Assembly: GCA_002007315.1 (NCBI GenBank)
Contig: LNZQ01000202.1
Span: forward strand, 1 to 8,804
Direction: 5' to 3'
From: Epulopiscium sp. Nele67-Bin004
Lineage (GTDB): Bacteria > Bacillota_A > Clostridia > Lachnospirales > Cellulosilyticaceae
Length of the DNA: 8,804 nucleotides
Part shown: piece after piece, positions 1-6,957 of the stretch
Numbering within the stretch: the first letter of the stretch is position 1
Layout: each line of letters starts with the position of its first letter
Program-made: the position numbers and the translations under genes
The notes under the pieces: generated by a model
The model's database searches: none
The model's input: the letters and a program-made list of their open reading frames with translations, nothing else
Told to the model about the DNA's origin: nothing

Positions 1-546
1 AGCCTCAATTTTTGCGATAGCTTCGTCCGCTGTCAAGTTACGATATTTTGCAAATTCACCATAATATCCAGGGTTAAGTTTTTTGGCTATTTGTTCTTCA
101 CGTAATGCATTAAGTTCATCTGGTGTGGCAAAACAAGGATAAGCAAGGTTTTGTTCCACAAGATATTTTGCAAATGTTTGATAAATTTCTTTTCGCTCGC
201 TTTGTTTATATGGACCGTATTTATCATCAGCACCTAAGCCTTCGTTAAAATCCATTCCATATTTGTGCATAGTAGCAACGATATCATCAATTGCACCTTC
301 AACTTCACGTTTTTGATCAGTATCTTCAATTCTTAAAAAGAATATGCCTCCGCTTTGTGTGGCAATTCTTTCAGCAACGAGGGCAGCAAAAACTCCTCCA
401 ATATGTTGAAATCCTGTAGGACTTGGAGCATATCTTGTAACTTTAGCACCATCTTCTAAATTTCTTGACGAATAAAGTTTAATATAGTCGTCTGGAGTTT
501 TTGTGATAGTTGGGAATAATAAATCCGCTAATTTTTGTAAACTCAT
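1..546 (-). CDS. gltX: Glutamyl-tRNA synthetase, N-terminal part (partial, cut by window edge)
   Basis: This class I aminoacyl-tRNA synthetase charges tRNA-Glu with glutamate in the cytoplasm, using ATP. The first 182 codons are present, with no stop before the left edge; I translated them directly from the minus strand. The signature APSPTG lies at residues 40-45, followed by HIGG (48-51) as the HIGH-type ATP-binding motif, then LRIEDTD at about 71-77 and the YGPYKQSER segment of the catalytic fold. Catalytic motifs normally start within the first ten or so residues of bacterial GltX; here about 35 residues precede them ([12 protein letters not shown]...), a form I recall from clostridial enzymes of about 550 residues. 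The ATG start follows AAAGGTGT (about 555-562), which overlaps the end of coaX, 5 nt away. It is therefore the last visible gene of the CoA operon, probably by transcriptional and translational read-through. The KMSKS loop and anticodon-binding domain lie outside the window. Confidence 0.95.
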   Translation of the reverse strand, partial: MSLQKLADLLFPTITKTPDDYIKLYSSRNLEDGAKVTRYAPSPTGFQHIGGVFAALVAERIATQSGGIFFLRIEDTDQKREVEGAIDDIVATMHKYGMDFNEGLGADDKYGPYKQSERKEIYQTFAKYLVEQNLAYPCFATPDELNALREEQIAKKLNPGYYGEFAKYRNLTADEAIAKIEA

Positions 547-551
547 TATAG

Positions 552-1340
552 TTAACACCTTTCTTTGTTAAATTTATTTCTGTCGTATATAATACGTAGC
601 CCTTTTTGGGTTAAGTATTTATCATGTGTCTGGATTAAGTCGGTTTCATCTTTTATAATACGACCTAATCCGCCTGTTGAAACAACTGTGAGATTTGGAC
701 AGTTCATTTCTTCTTTTACTTTAGTGATTATATATTCAACTTGTCCAATATAGCCATAAACTAAACCAGATTGCATACTTGCAACAGTATTTTTGCAATC
801 GAGAATACTTTTGGGTTTTTTGATTTCGATATGAGGAAGTTGTGCTGCTTTTTGGCTCATAACTTCGGCACTAATGCCGATACCTGCCGTAATTAAACCG
901 CCTATAAATTCGCCTTCACCATTTGTTATATCGTATGTTGTTGACGTTCCAAAGTCGATAGCCATACAAGGACCACCATATATATTGTAGGCAGCAACAC
1001 TATTAACAATACGGTCAGAACCAACAAGTTTTGGGCTGTCAGTTCGTATAGAAAGTCCAATTTTCAAACCTTCGCCAACGATAAAAGGCGATTTTCCAAA
1101 ATATCTAATAATACTATTTTTTATAGAGTGCATAACATTTGGTACAACAGAACTTACGATTACATCTTCTATATCAGATGCTTCAATTCCACGACTTCTA
1201 AGCATCTGAATCATTGTAATTCCATGTTCATCAGCTGTTTGAGAAGTTTGCGTTGTAAGTCTAAAACTCATAGTGACATACAAGTCTTTCATAACACCTA
1301 GCACAATATGAGTATTGCCAATATCTATCGTTAATAACAT
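552..1340 (-). CDS. coaX: Type III pantothenate kinase
   Basis: CoaX phosphorylates pantothenate to 4'-phosphopantothenate, the first committed step of coenzyme A synthesis. It belongs to the ASKHA fold and is not feedback-inhibited by CoA as type I and II kinases are (family knowledge). At 262 residues it has the usual length. Visible motifs are the N-terminal phosphate loop DIGNTHI (residues 6-12), GSDR (107-110) with the presumed catalytic Asp109, [11 protein letters not shown] (127-137), the GGLI turn (148-151) and STGG (221-224). The ATG start sits 1 nt after the coaBC stop, with AAAGGA about 10 nt upstream inside the coaBC end, which implies translational coupling. Stop TAA is at 552-554. 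It lies between coaBC and gltX in the operon, and its product feeds the CoaB activity of the preceding gene. Identification is firm because all family motifs are intact. Confidence 0.97.
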   Translation of the reverse strand: MLLTIDIGNTHIVLGVMKDLYVTMSFRLTTQTSQTADEHGITMIQMLRSRGIEASDIEDVIVSSVVPNVMHSIKNSIIRYFGKSPFIVGEGLKIGLSIRTDSPKLVGSDRIVNSVAAYNIYGGPCMAIDFGTSTTYDITNGEGEFIGGLITAGIGISAEVMSQKAAQLPHIEIKKPKSILDCKNTVASMQSGLVYGYIGQVEYIITKVKEEMNCPNLTVVSTGGLGRIIKDETDLIQTHDKYLTQKGLRIIYDRNKFNKERC

Positions 1341-1341
1341 A

Positions 1342-2538
1342 CTAAGCTGTTCCTTTCACAAAATTTTTTATCTTTTCGATAATTTCAGTAGCAAGATTTT
1401 CTTTAAGCATAAGAGGACACGCTGTCATATCACCGTCCTTTGATATGATGGTAGCAATATTTGTATTGCCTCCAAAGCCTGCACCTTCTTGAGAAATGTC
1501 ATTTGCTACTATAAAATCTAAGTTTTTCTTTACAAGTTTTGCCTTGGCGTTTTCAATAACATTTTCACTTTCAGCTGCAAATCCAACCAAAATTTGATGT
1601 GTCTTAATTTCGCCTAAGCTTTTTAAAATATCTGGATTGGGGATAAATTCTAAAACTAAGTTATCTCCAGATTTTTTTATTTTTTGCTCAGACGTATTTT
1701 TAGGGCGATAATCAGCAACGGCGGCTGTTTTTATTACAACATCTTGAGCGGCATATATTTTATGAACTTCGTCATACATCTCTTGTGCCGATTTAATGTT
1801 TATACGTGTAACCCCTGATGGAGTATCCAAATTTGTTGGCCCAGAAATTAAAGTTACATTTGCGCCTTTTTGTGCTGCGACTTTTGCTATGGCATACCCC
1901 ATTGTACCTGTTGAGTGGTTGCTGACATATCGCATAGGGTCAATAGCTTCGATTGTTCGCCCAGCGGTTACTAAAAAATTAAGCCCTGATAATTCTGTTG
2001 TTTCCTCGGATTGACTTAAAACAAATGATACTATATTGTCAGGAGAGGGGAGTTTTCCCCTCCCAATATCTCCACAGGCAAGCATTCCACTATCAGGTTC
2101 AATAAACAAATATCCTTTAGATTTTAAGTATTCAATATTATCTTGCACGATGCTATTTTCATACATCGCTGTATTCATTGCAGGTGCAAATATAACTGTT
2201 TTTTTGCATGCCATTATAGTTGTGCTAAGCATATCATCAGCGATACCATTTGCAACTTTACCAATAATATTTGCAGTCGCTGGTGCAACCAAAAATATAT
2301 CAGCTTTTTTTGCTAGTTCGATATGCTCAACTTCCCATTTATGTGACCGTTCAAAAGTATCCGTTACAACATAATTTGATGTAATCGTTTCAAATGAAAG
2401 TGGATTTACAAACTCACAAGCATTTTTTGTCATTATTGTGTTGAGTTCATAGCCTTGTTTTTTGAGCCTACTTGCTACGTCCAAAATTTTGTAGGCGGCT
2501 ATTCCGCCTGTGACACCAAGTAAAATATGTTTACTCAT
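1342..2538 (-). CDS. coaBC: Bifunctional phosphopantothenoylcysteine decarboxylase / phosphopantothenate-cysteine ligase
   Basis: This protein carries out steps two and three of CoA synthesis. The CoaB domain joins 4'-phosphopantothenate to cysteine using CTP, and the FMN-dependent CoaC domain decarboxylates the product to 4'-phosphopantetheine. At 398 residues it is a full-length fusion. The N-terminal flavodoxin-like CoaC half shows GVTGGIAAYK (8-17), the active-site His72 in EVEHIELAKKAD, APATANIIGKVANGIADD (85-102), the substrate-binding PAMN (119-122) and the loop Cys155 in LACGDIG. The CoaB half shows TAGRTIEAIDPMRYVSNHSTG at about 191-211, with Asn207 matching the Asn that handles the acyl-cytidylate intermediate in E. 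coli, then AAVADYRP (272-279) and the lysine cluster KIKK (286-289). The usual TAGGT reads TAGRT here. The gap from the panT stop is 3 nt, and GAGG lies 7 nt before the ATG, inside the panT end. Stop TAG is 1 nt from coaX. Confidence 0.97.
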   Translation of the reverse strand: MSKHILLGVTGGIAAYKILDVASRLKKQGYELNTIMTKNACEFVNPLSFETITSNYVVTDTFERSHKWEVEHIELAKKADIFLVAPATANIIGKVANGIADDMLSTTIMACKKTVIFAPAMNTAMYENSIVQDNIEYLKSKGYLFIEPDSGMLACGDIGRGKLPSPDNIVSFVLSQSEETTELSGLNFLVTAGRTIEAIDPMRYVSNHSTGTMGYAIAKVAAQKGANVTLISGPTNLDTPSGVTRINIKSAQEMYDEVHKIYAAQDVVIKTAAVADYRPKNTSEQKIKKSGDNLVLEFIPNPDILKSLGEIKTHQILVGFAAESENVIENAKAKLVKKNLDFIVANDISQEGAGFGGNTNIATIISKDGDMTACPLMLKENLATEIIEKIKNFVKGTA

Positions 2539-2541
2539 AAT

Positions 2542-3177
2542 TTAACCTCGCTTTAGTGACAACTTAAAGTCTTGTCTAAATACTTTTTTAAGAATTGTAC
2601 ACAACATTGTTACAATAACTGCAGCAACAATCGCCTCGGGAACACCGTTTGTCATTACAATACCCATTATAAATCCAAATAGTAAAGAAAAATCTGAACC
2701 AATAGCGGTTGCATATTCTTGACCAAAGAAAATATAAATGCAAGATAGTACTAAAACTGTGTTTGTAAGTGAGCCGATTAGACCGCATAATGTGTATTTT
2801 AAAGTTGCTTTAACTTTTAATTTATCCATTATGCTGTATGCAACTGCAACAACTAGCCCTATCAAAATACGTGGAACCATGGCAGTTATAACGCTATAAA
2901 AGTTGCCTGATATACCCCCAATTGATACAAATGGTGAAAATACAAACGATGTAAGCCCTGGGCTTGTCGTTGCGTTAATCATAGACATAATCCCGAATGC
3001 TCCCCCTAAAATCATTCCGCCGATAGGGCCTAAAAAGATTGCTCCTATAATTACAGGAATGTGGGAAGTTGTTGCGTTGATGATGCCTAGCGGAATAAAA
3101 CCTAGTGGCGTGAAACATAAAATAATTTCTACTGCCAGTAGAATTCCTAAGAGTGTTAGTGAACGTGTGTTTTTCAT
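2542..3177 (-). CDS. panT: ECF transporter S component, probably for pantothenate (PanT-like)
   Basis: This is a small integral membrane protein of 211 residues. It has about six hydrophobic helices (roughly 7-27, 40-66, 76-90, 95-117, 127-151 and 163-195), typical of energy-coupling-factor S components, which bind one vitamin and associate with a shared EcfA-EcfA'-EcfT module. The N-terminal pattern (LTLLGILLAVEIIL, then a PVIIGAIFLGPIGGMILGG stretch at about 41-59 rich in small residues) matches the family of membrane proteins to which PanT belongs. The pantothenate assignment rests on context: it is the first gene of a unit followed at 3 nt by coaBC and then coaX. No ECF ATPase or T subunit is in this window, so it would rely on a module encoded elsewhere. 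The start is well supported: AAGGAGG (3185-3191) lies 7 nt before ATG. It is probably transcribed from the candidate extended -10 promoter at 3239-3247. The S-component fold is firm; the substrate is inferred. Confidence 0.85.
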   Translation of the reverse strand: MKNTRSLTLLGILLAVEIILCFTPLGFIPLGIINATTSHIPVIIGAIFLGPIGGMILGGAFGIMSMINATTSPGLTSFVFSPFVSIGGISGNFYSVITAMVPRILIGLVVAVAYSIMDKLKVKATLKYTLCGLIGSLTNTVLVLSCIYIFFGQEYATAIGSDFSLLFGFIMGIVMTNGVPEAIVAAVIVTMLCTILKKVFRQDFKLSLKRG

Positions 3178-3238
3178 AAAAATATCCTCCTTGAACTATC
3201 GCCCTCTATATGAGGTGCAATGTATTTACACGAAATTT

Positions 3239-3247
3239 ATTATACCA
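3239..3247 (-). promoter_or_regulatory. Candidate extended -10 promoter for the panT-coaBC-coaX-gltX operon
   Basis: Read on the minus strand, 3247-3239 spells TGGTATAAT, a perfect TGnTATAAT extended -10 element. No good -35 sits 17 nt upstream; a TTGACT at 3255-3250 is only 5 nt from the -10 hexamer, so it cannot serve this -10. A transcript starting near 3232 would have a leader of about 55 nt before the panT ATG. I see no riboswitch-like structure in that leader. The element lies between the P1-family gene and panT, so panT may also receive read-through. Confidence 0.6.
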
Positions 3248-3291
3248 TAAGTCAAAAAAAATACCTATAAAAAACAGGAACTTACTACATA

Positions 3292-4176
3292 TTATTTCCA
3301 TTTATCAAAACCGTATGCACTTTCACTTGCTTCAACGCTACGATAAATTGCTTGTTCAATAACGTACGCCGAAAGTGTGCCTATAGTGTTGATATCACAA
3401 GTTTCATTACCCGTTGAAACAGCATAAATACTGTCACCATCAGCAGTTGTGTGTATTGGTGATATCGCACGAGCATAGCCGTTATGTGCCATGTTAGCGA
3501 TTTTGTTCATTTCGGATTTTGAAAATTTGCAGTTTGTCACAACAATTCCAAGTGTTGTATTGCCTGTAAACAAATTGTCGCCTAATATAGATAAATCATC
3601 ATCTTTACCACGAATAGTGCCAAGTGCATTAAGTGCAACTAGAGCACCAATTTTCACGTTTCCAACTTGAACAGCATACGTTCCTATACCTGCTTTTTTG
3701 GCGTCTTTTATGCCGTTAACTTTGTTTATCGTACAGCCGATACCAGCCCCAACATTTCCTTGGGCGGGCTCATCATAAGATGCATTTTGGCATGCTTTAT
3801 AGCCCATAGCTTGGTCAGGGCGAATTTTCATATCGCCAACCATTAAATCAAATAGTGAGCTTTGGCAAACTAAAGGAACTTTTGTTATACCAACATCAAA
3901 ACCTATACCACGTTCTTCCAGATATCGCATTACCCCACCAGCGGCATCAAGTCCAAATGCAGAACCTCCAGACAACAAAATACCATGTATCCCTGTTGCT
4001 GCCATAAGTGGGTCAAGCAGGTGAACTTCACGAGATGCGGGGCCACCTCCTCTAATATCAACACCACAAACTGAACATTCATCAGGCAAAAACACAGTAC
4101 AACCTGTTGCTGCCTCGGTATTATGGGCATGACCAATTTTAAAACCACCAATTTTAATAAATTCGACTTTTTTCAC
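3292..4176 (-). CDS. P1-family self-processing hydrolase (DmpA/NylC-type, MEROPS S58-like)
   Basis: This is a 294-residue member of the DmpA/NylC/ornithine acetyltransferase-fold family. These proteins cleave themselves internally so that a new N-terminal Ser or Thr becomes the nucleophile, and they hydrolyse amide bonds of short peptides, D-amino acid amides, beta-peptides or 6-aminohexanoate oligomers. The GNTTLGIVVTN segment places the predicted cut between Asn206 and Thr207. The DGD motif at 246-248 follows, giving Thr207, Asp246 and Asp248. These spacings (39 and 41 residues) equal those I recall for NylC Thr267, Asp306 and Asp308. Also visible are the GGGPASRE loop (43-50), the glycine-rich LLSGGSAFGLDAAGG (67-81), GNVGAGIGCT (140-149) and ALNALGTI (181-188). 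No signal peptide is seen, so it is probably cytoplasmic. The start is GTG with AAAGGTGG 8 nt upstream (4185-4192). It lies upstream of panT on the same strand, and the cassette at 4241 diverges from it. The physiological substrate is unknown. Confidence 0.9.
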   Translation of the reverse strand: MKKVEFIKIGGFKIGHAHNTEAATGCTVFLPDECSVCGVDIRGGGPASREVHLLDPLMAATGIHGILLSGGSAFGLDAAGGVMRYLEERGIGFDVGITKVPLVCQSSLFDLMVGDMKIRPDQAMGYKACQNASYDEPAQGNVGAGIGCTINKVNGIKDAKKAGIGTYAVQVGNVKIGALVALNALGTIRGKDDDLSILGDNLFTGNTTLGIVVTNCKFSKSEMNKIANMAHNGYARAISPIHTTADGDSIYAVSTGNETCDINTIGTLSAYVIEQAIYRSVEASESAYGFDKWK

Positions 4177-4240
4177 TTTTCAATCCACCTTTCTATGTGT
4201 TATTATTATCAATATACTAAAAATTCAAACGGAGGAAACT
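4177..4240. promoter_or_regulatory. Divergent intergenic region with candidate promoters
   Basis: Only 64 nt separate the GTG of the P1-family gene (minus) from the ATG at 4241 (plus), so promoters for both directions should lie here or overlap the genes. On the plus strand TATACT (4213-4218) is a plausible -10, followed by GGAGGA (4231-4236) five nt before the ATG. The matching -35 (TTTCTA, 4190-4195) is poor. On the minus strand GATAAT (4210-4205) is a weak -10 candidate. The region is very AT-rich, so chance matches are likely. Confidence 0.35.
4223..4236 (+). repeat. 14-bp repeated translation-initiation element, copy 1
   Basis: ATTCAAACGGAGGA occurs here and again, identically, at 5288-5301. 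Each copy carries the GGAGG Shine-Dalgarno of the next gene, and both genes begin ATGTTA. In copy 1 the element is intergenic, with the start codon 4 nt after its last base. The sharing extends beyond what a ribosome binding site requires (ATTCAAAC). Confidence 0.5.
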
Positions 4241-5308
4241 ATGTTAAATTACTATAGCATAGAGGAACTACAACAAATAATCGAACCTTCAATATTATAT
4301 ACAAACAAAGGCGACAAAATATGTGCAATAGCAGGAGTTGGTTGCATATATAGAATTATACTGCAACATGACAATATATTACTACTTAAAAGTACAAAAA
4401 AACTAGATAACTTTGAGTTCAGTAAACCGCTTTTATTAAAAGAAGAAATACAAATATATACTGATGATAATGCTGCAGAATATCGCTATACAACTACTAT
4501 AGAAGATTTTTTAGAAGATATAGAGATACACAAAAAAAGATTGCTAGATACAAGTGATGGGGTAGCTGCTGATCCGAAGCAACCCAGATATTTTGCTAAA
4601 ATTTTATTTTCAAACGAAAAAATTTTACAGGGTTTAGTAAAAGAATTATTTAATGAAGATGAAATTCTGGATATAAATATTAAAATAATCTTATCAAATT
4701 CTAATGAGGACGTAGATTTTTCGTTACACACCAAAACCCGAAAACTAGTATTTTATAACAAAGCAAATCCTATAAATGATTATCCAATTGTAATATCTCA
4801 AATGTATCAAGCCAATCTTGAAAAGTTTAATGATTTATGCAAAATAGCTCAAATATATATTGACGATATTGAAAAGCTTAGGGTGAGAGATAGACTTAGG
4901 TACCCAAAAACATATAAAGTTGTAAAATACTTTGTAGATTATTTAGATACGGAAAATCAATTAGAATTTGAGCAGTGGACAACATTTTTTAGAGAGATGA
5001 TATTGGGGGAGCAAGACGAAATGTTAACATTAGAACATGAATTACAATTAAAAGAACAAGAAAATCAGCAGTTGACCCAAGTTGTTGATAAGGCAAAGTT
5101 GGCGATTGCCGAACTCGGACAACAAAAAGCAGCTGAAATGCAAAAGGTATATCAGCTTGAGCAAGAAATTATTGACTTAAAAATAGATAACATGTTTCAT
5201 ATATCAAACATATCTATAGAAGAAATTGCACAAACTTTACATGTTGATGAACAACGGGTGTCATCAAGAATACAAACAAATCAACATATTCAAACGGAGG
5301 ACTTATAA
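4241..5308 (+). CDS. Unrecognised coiled-coil protein with possible C-terminal helix-turn-helix
   Basis: I do not recognise the family of this 355-residue protein. The N-terminal part (1-160) looks globular and mixed alpha/beta, rich in Lys, Asp and Ile, with no signal peptide and no membrane helix. Residues about 185-255 are helical and charged, including LRVRDRLRYPKTYKVVKYF (213-231) and EQWTTFF (244-250). Residues about 257-315 are a strong coiled-coil candidate (ELQLKEQENQQL and QKVYQLEQEIIDL), suggesting oligomerisation. The C-terminal ISIEEIAQTLHVDEQRVSSRI (324-344) reads like a small helix-turn-helix, resembling the tail of some Rpn/PD-(D/E)XK transposase-like proteins, but I see no nuclease motif in the body. 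The start is clear: GGAGGA lies a few nt before ATG. The stop TAA abuts the ATG of the SGNH gene with no gap, so the two are probably translationally coupled. As first gene of the cassette it could be a regulator or scaffold; this is a guess. Confidence 0.85.
   Translation: MLNYYSIEELQQIIEPSILYTNKGDKICAIAGVGCIYRIILQHDNILLLKSTKKLDNFEFSKPLLLKEEIQIYTDDNAAEYRYTTTIEDFLEDIEIHKKRLLDTSDGVAADPKQPRYFAKILFSNEKILQGLVKELFNEDEILDINIKIILSNSNEDVDFSLHTKTRKLVFYNKANPINDYPIVISQMYQANLEKFNDLCKIAQIYIDDIEKLRVRDRLRYPKTYKVVKYFVDYLDTENQLEFEQWTTFFREMILGEQDEMLTLEHELQLKEQENQQLTQVVDKAKLAIAELGQQKAAEMQKVYQLEQEIIDLKIDNMFHISNISIEEIAQTLHVDEQRVSSRIQTNQHIQTEDL
5288..5301 (+). repeat. 14-bp repeated translation-initiation element, copy 2
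   Basis: This is an identical copy of the element at 4223-4236. Here it lies inside the end of the coiled-coil gene, where it encodes part of the last residues (QTED), and it supplies the GGAGG for the SGNH hydrolase ATG at 5309. Confidence 0.5.
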
Positions 5309-5923
5309 ATGTTAGAACCAAATACTACTATTATGTTTCAAGGAGATAGTATTACTGATTGTGGACGTAATCGTCTTGACGGAGCAAGCCTTGGAAATGG
5401 CTATGTAAATTTAATAAACCACTATATACAACAACATTTTGAGAATATTAAATGCCTAAATAGGGGTATAGCAGGAAATCGTACAGCAGATTTAAAACGT
5501 AGATGGAAACGTTCAACGCTATCAGAAGATATAGATATTTTGTCGTTGTTAGCAGGAGTAAATGACACTTGGAGAAGATATGATGCAGGTGTAGTGACAA
5601 CAACAGAGCAATTTAAAGAACATTATTATTATTTGCTAGAGAGTGCAAAAGAGGCTAATCCAGACCTTAAAATTATTTTGATGGCACCATTTCTTTTGCC
5701 AACAGAGCCAAAACAACTTAATTGGCATGAGGATTTAGCACCAAAAATTGAAGTTGTTGAGCAAGCAGCAAAAGACTTTGATGCGACATATGTTCCGCTA
5801 CAAGAAATTTTTAATTCACAGATTAGTGCCGAACAACCAAACTGTTATTGGGTGTCTGACGGGGTGCACCCAACTGCAAAAGGTCATATTTTAATAGCAA
5901 AAGAGTGGATTGAAGCGTTGTAA
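5309..5923 (+). CDS. SGNH/GDSL-family hydrolase (esterase or lipase-like), cytoplasmic
   Basis: At 204 residues this is a compact SGNH hydrolase of the flavodoxin-like GDSL fold, which cleaves ester (often O-acetyl) bonds. All four consensus blocks are visible: block I GDSITD (12-17) with nucleophile Ser14; block II GIAGNRT (53-59) with the oxyanion-hole Gly; block III GVND (83-86) with oxyanion-hole Asn85; and block V DGVHPT (184-189) with Asp184 and His187 completing the triad. There is no signal peptide or anchor, so it should act in the cytoplasm. It starts immediately after the coiled-coil gene stop, with GGAGG 8 nt upstream. The acyltransferase follows after a 17-nt gap, and pairing of an SGNH enzyme with a membrane acyltransferase is common in O-acylation systems. 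The natural substrate cannot be read from the sequence; an acetyl-sugar or acetylated intermediate is plausible. Confidence 0.93.
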   Translation: MLEPNTTIMFQGDSITDCGRNRLDGASLGNGYVNLINHYIQQHFENIKCLNRGIAGNRTADLKRRWKRSTLSEDIDILSLLAGVNDTWRRYDAGVVTTTEQFKEHYYYLLESAKEANPDLKIILMAPFLLPTEPKQLNWHEDLAPKIEVVEQAAKDFDATYVPLQEIFNSQISAEQPNCYWVSDGVHPTAKGHILIAKEWIEAL

Positions 5924-5928
5924 GCATC

Positions 5929-5937
5929 GGGGGTGAT
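5929..5937 (+). promoter_or_regulatory. Very strong Shine-Dalgarno that points to a non-canonical start
   Basis: GGGGGTGAT can pair along nine bases with the 16S rRNA tail (ideal GGAGGTGAT, with one G-U wobble). It stands 7 nt (counted from the GGAGG core) before ATT at 5941, which is in frame with the acyltransferase. The in-frame TTG at 5986 has no ribosome binding site of its own. ATG at 5936 overlaps the element, and GTG at 5945 is well placed but out of frame. Confidence 0.65.
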
Positions 5938-5940
5938 GGT

Positions 5941-6942
5941 ATTTGTGCAAATGTTGATAACGATAGAAATTACTTATTAGATAACTTGAAGGGGATTTTG
6001 ATATTTTTAGTTGTATTTGGACATTCGCTTGAAGTTTATAAGGATAAGTCTATTATAATACAAAGTATTTATATGTTTATATACCTATTTCATATGCCAG
6101 TGTTTATTTTTGTATCTGGATATTTTTCTAAAGATGTGGATAAGTGTAGAAGTAAAGCATTTAGAAACTTTTTTGTTCCATATTTAATATTTAATATCAT
6201 ATGGAATTTGGTTAGCATACCTGTTGTTGGGGCAGAAAATTTTTCGATTACAACTCCAGGTTGGGCGTTATGGTATCTAATGAGCATGTTTTTTTGGAGA
6301 ATCTCCCTAAAAGATTTAATAAAAGTGAAATATATATTTTCTATTAGCTTTGTGGTTGGAATAACAGCGGGATTATCTAATGATTTTGATACATTTTTAT
6401 CACTATCAAGAACGTTATTTTTTCTTCCATTCTTTTTAGGAGGATATTACACAAGTGAAAAAAAACTATTGTCATTTAAAAAAGGTAACTATTTGTTGTC
6501 AATGTCTATTATTATTGTTACAATGATAATAGCAATAATGTTAGCATATTTGGAAGTGTTTCCGACAGAATTTCTGTATGGTAGCCATGCTTACAACACA
6601 TTTTCAATAACGTTATGGCTTGCAATATTGGGGCGTATGTCGGTATATGTTATAGGATTTGCATTTGTATATGTTATGATAAATCTTATAACACCAACAA
6701 AGACTTTTTTTAGCAAAATTGGTCTAAATACATTTTCTGTATATATACTACACCCGTATTTAGTAGCAGTAGTATTTGCTATAAATTCATTTATACCAGA
6801 TGTATTTATACAAGTTATTATATGTATTGTTACATCTATATTAATTACTTATTTATTATCAAGAAATATCGTAATGAAAAATTTTACAAATACAATAAAT
6901 TGGTTTGTATCGAGATTTGAGCATAAGCCAAATGAAGTTTAA
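5941..6942 (+). CDS. Membrane acyltransferase, fucose 4-O-acetylase-like (AT3 superfamily)
   Basis: This is a polytopic membrane protein of the acyltransferase-3 superfamily, closest in pattern to the fucose 4-O-acetylase-like group (COG3594), which moves acyl (usually acetyl) groups onto sugars of surface glycans. From ATT at 5941 it has 333 residues; from TTG at 5986, 318. The first helix carries LDNLKGILIFLVVFGH, with His28 (333-residue numbering) as the conserved family histidine. Then come LFHMPVFIFVSGYFSK, FVPYLIFN, WALWYLMSMFFWR and SLSRTLFFLPFFLGGYY, and late helices ending in VYILHPYL and a lysine- and arginine-containing cytoplasmic tail. About ten membrane segments are apparent. 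The family N-terminus (NYLLDNLKG) is encoded upstream of TTG 5986, but no ATG, GTG or TTG lies in frame between the stop at 5911-5913 and 5986; hence my choice of ATT. A start at TTG or a one-base frameshift after ATG 5936 are alternatives. It lies 17 nt after the SGNH gene, and 15 nt separate it from the Fic gene. Its DNA looks AT-richer than the flanking housekeeping genes. Confidence 0.85.
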   Translation: MCANVDNDRNYLLDNLKGILIFLVVFGHSLEVYKDKSIIIQSIYMFIYLFHMPVFIFVSGYFSKDVDKCRSKAFRNFFVPYLIFNIIWNLVSIPVVGAENFSITTPGWALWYLMSMFFWRISLKDLIKVKYIFSISFVVGITAGLSNDFDTFLSLSRTLFFLPFFLGGYYTSEKKLLSFKKGNYLLSMSIIIVTMIIAIMLAYLEVFPTEFLYGSHAYNTFSITLWLAILGRMSVYVIGFAFVYVMINLITPTKTFFSKIGLNTFSVYILHPYLVAVVFAINSFIPDVFIQVIICIVTSILITYLLSRNIVMKNFTNTINWFVSRFEHKPNEV

Positions 6943-6957
6943 AGAAAAGAGGGAAAA

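Noticed and set aside
400..405. HIGG instead of HIGH in GltX as a sign of a degenerate enzyme
   Set aside because: The last position of this motif often varies in glutamyl-tRNA synthetases, and the rest of the catalytic fold is intact.
2036..2374. 112-codon plus-strand open frame opposite coaBC
   Set aside because: It lies wholly opposite conserved CoaC motifs with no initiation signal; a shadow frame.
3178..3238. Riboswitch or T-box in the panT leader
   Set aside because: The leader is only about 55 nt and shows no long conserved stems or known motif.
2903..3250. 115-codon plus-strand open frame opposite panT
   Set aside because: It is antisense to a well-supported membrane protein, has no ribosome binding site or recognisable motif, and its composition follows the opposite strand.
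3261..3290. Possible terminator after the P1-family gene (CCTG/TAGG stem followed by a T8 run on minus)
   Set aside because: The stem is only 4 bp with a weak G-U closing pair, too unstable to call; the T run alone is expected in AT-rich DNA.
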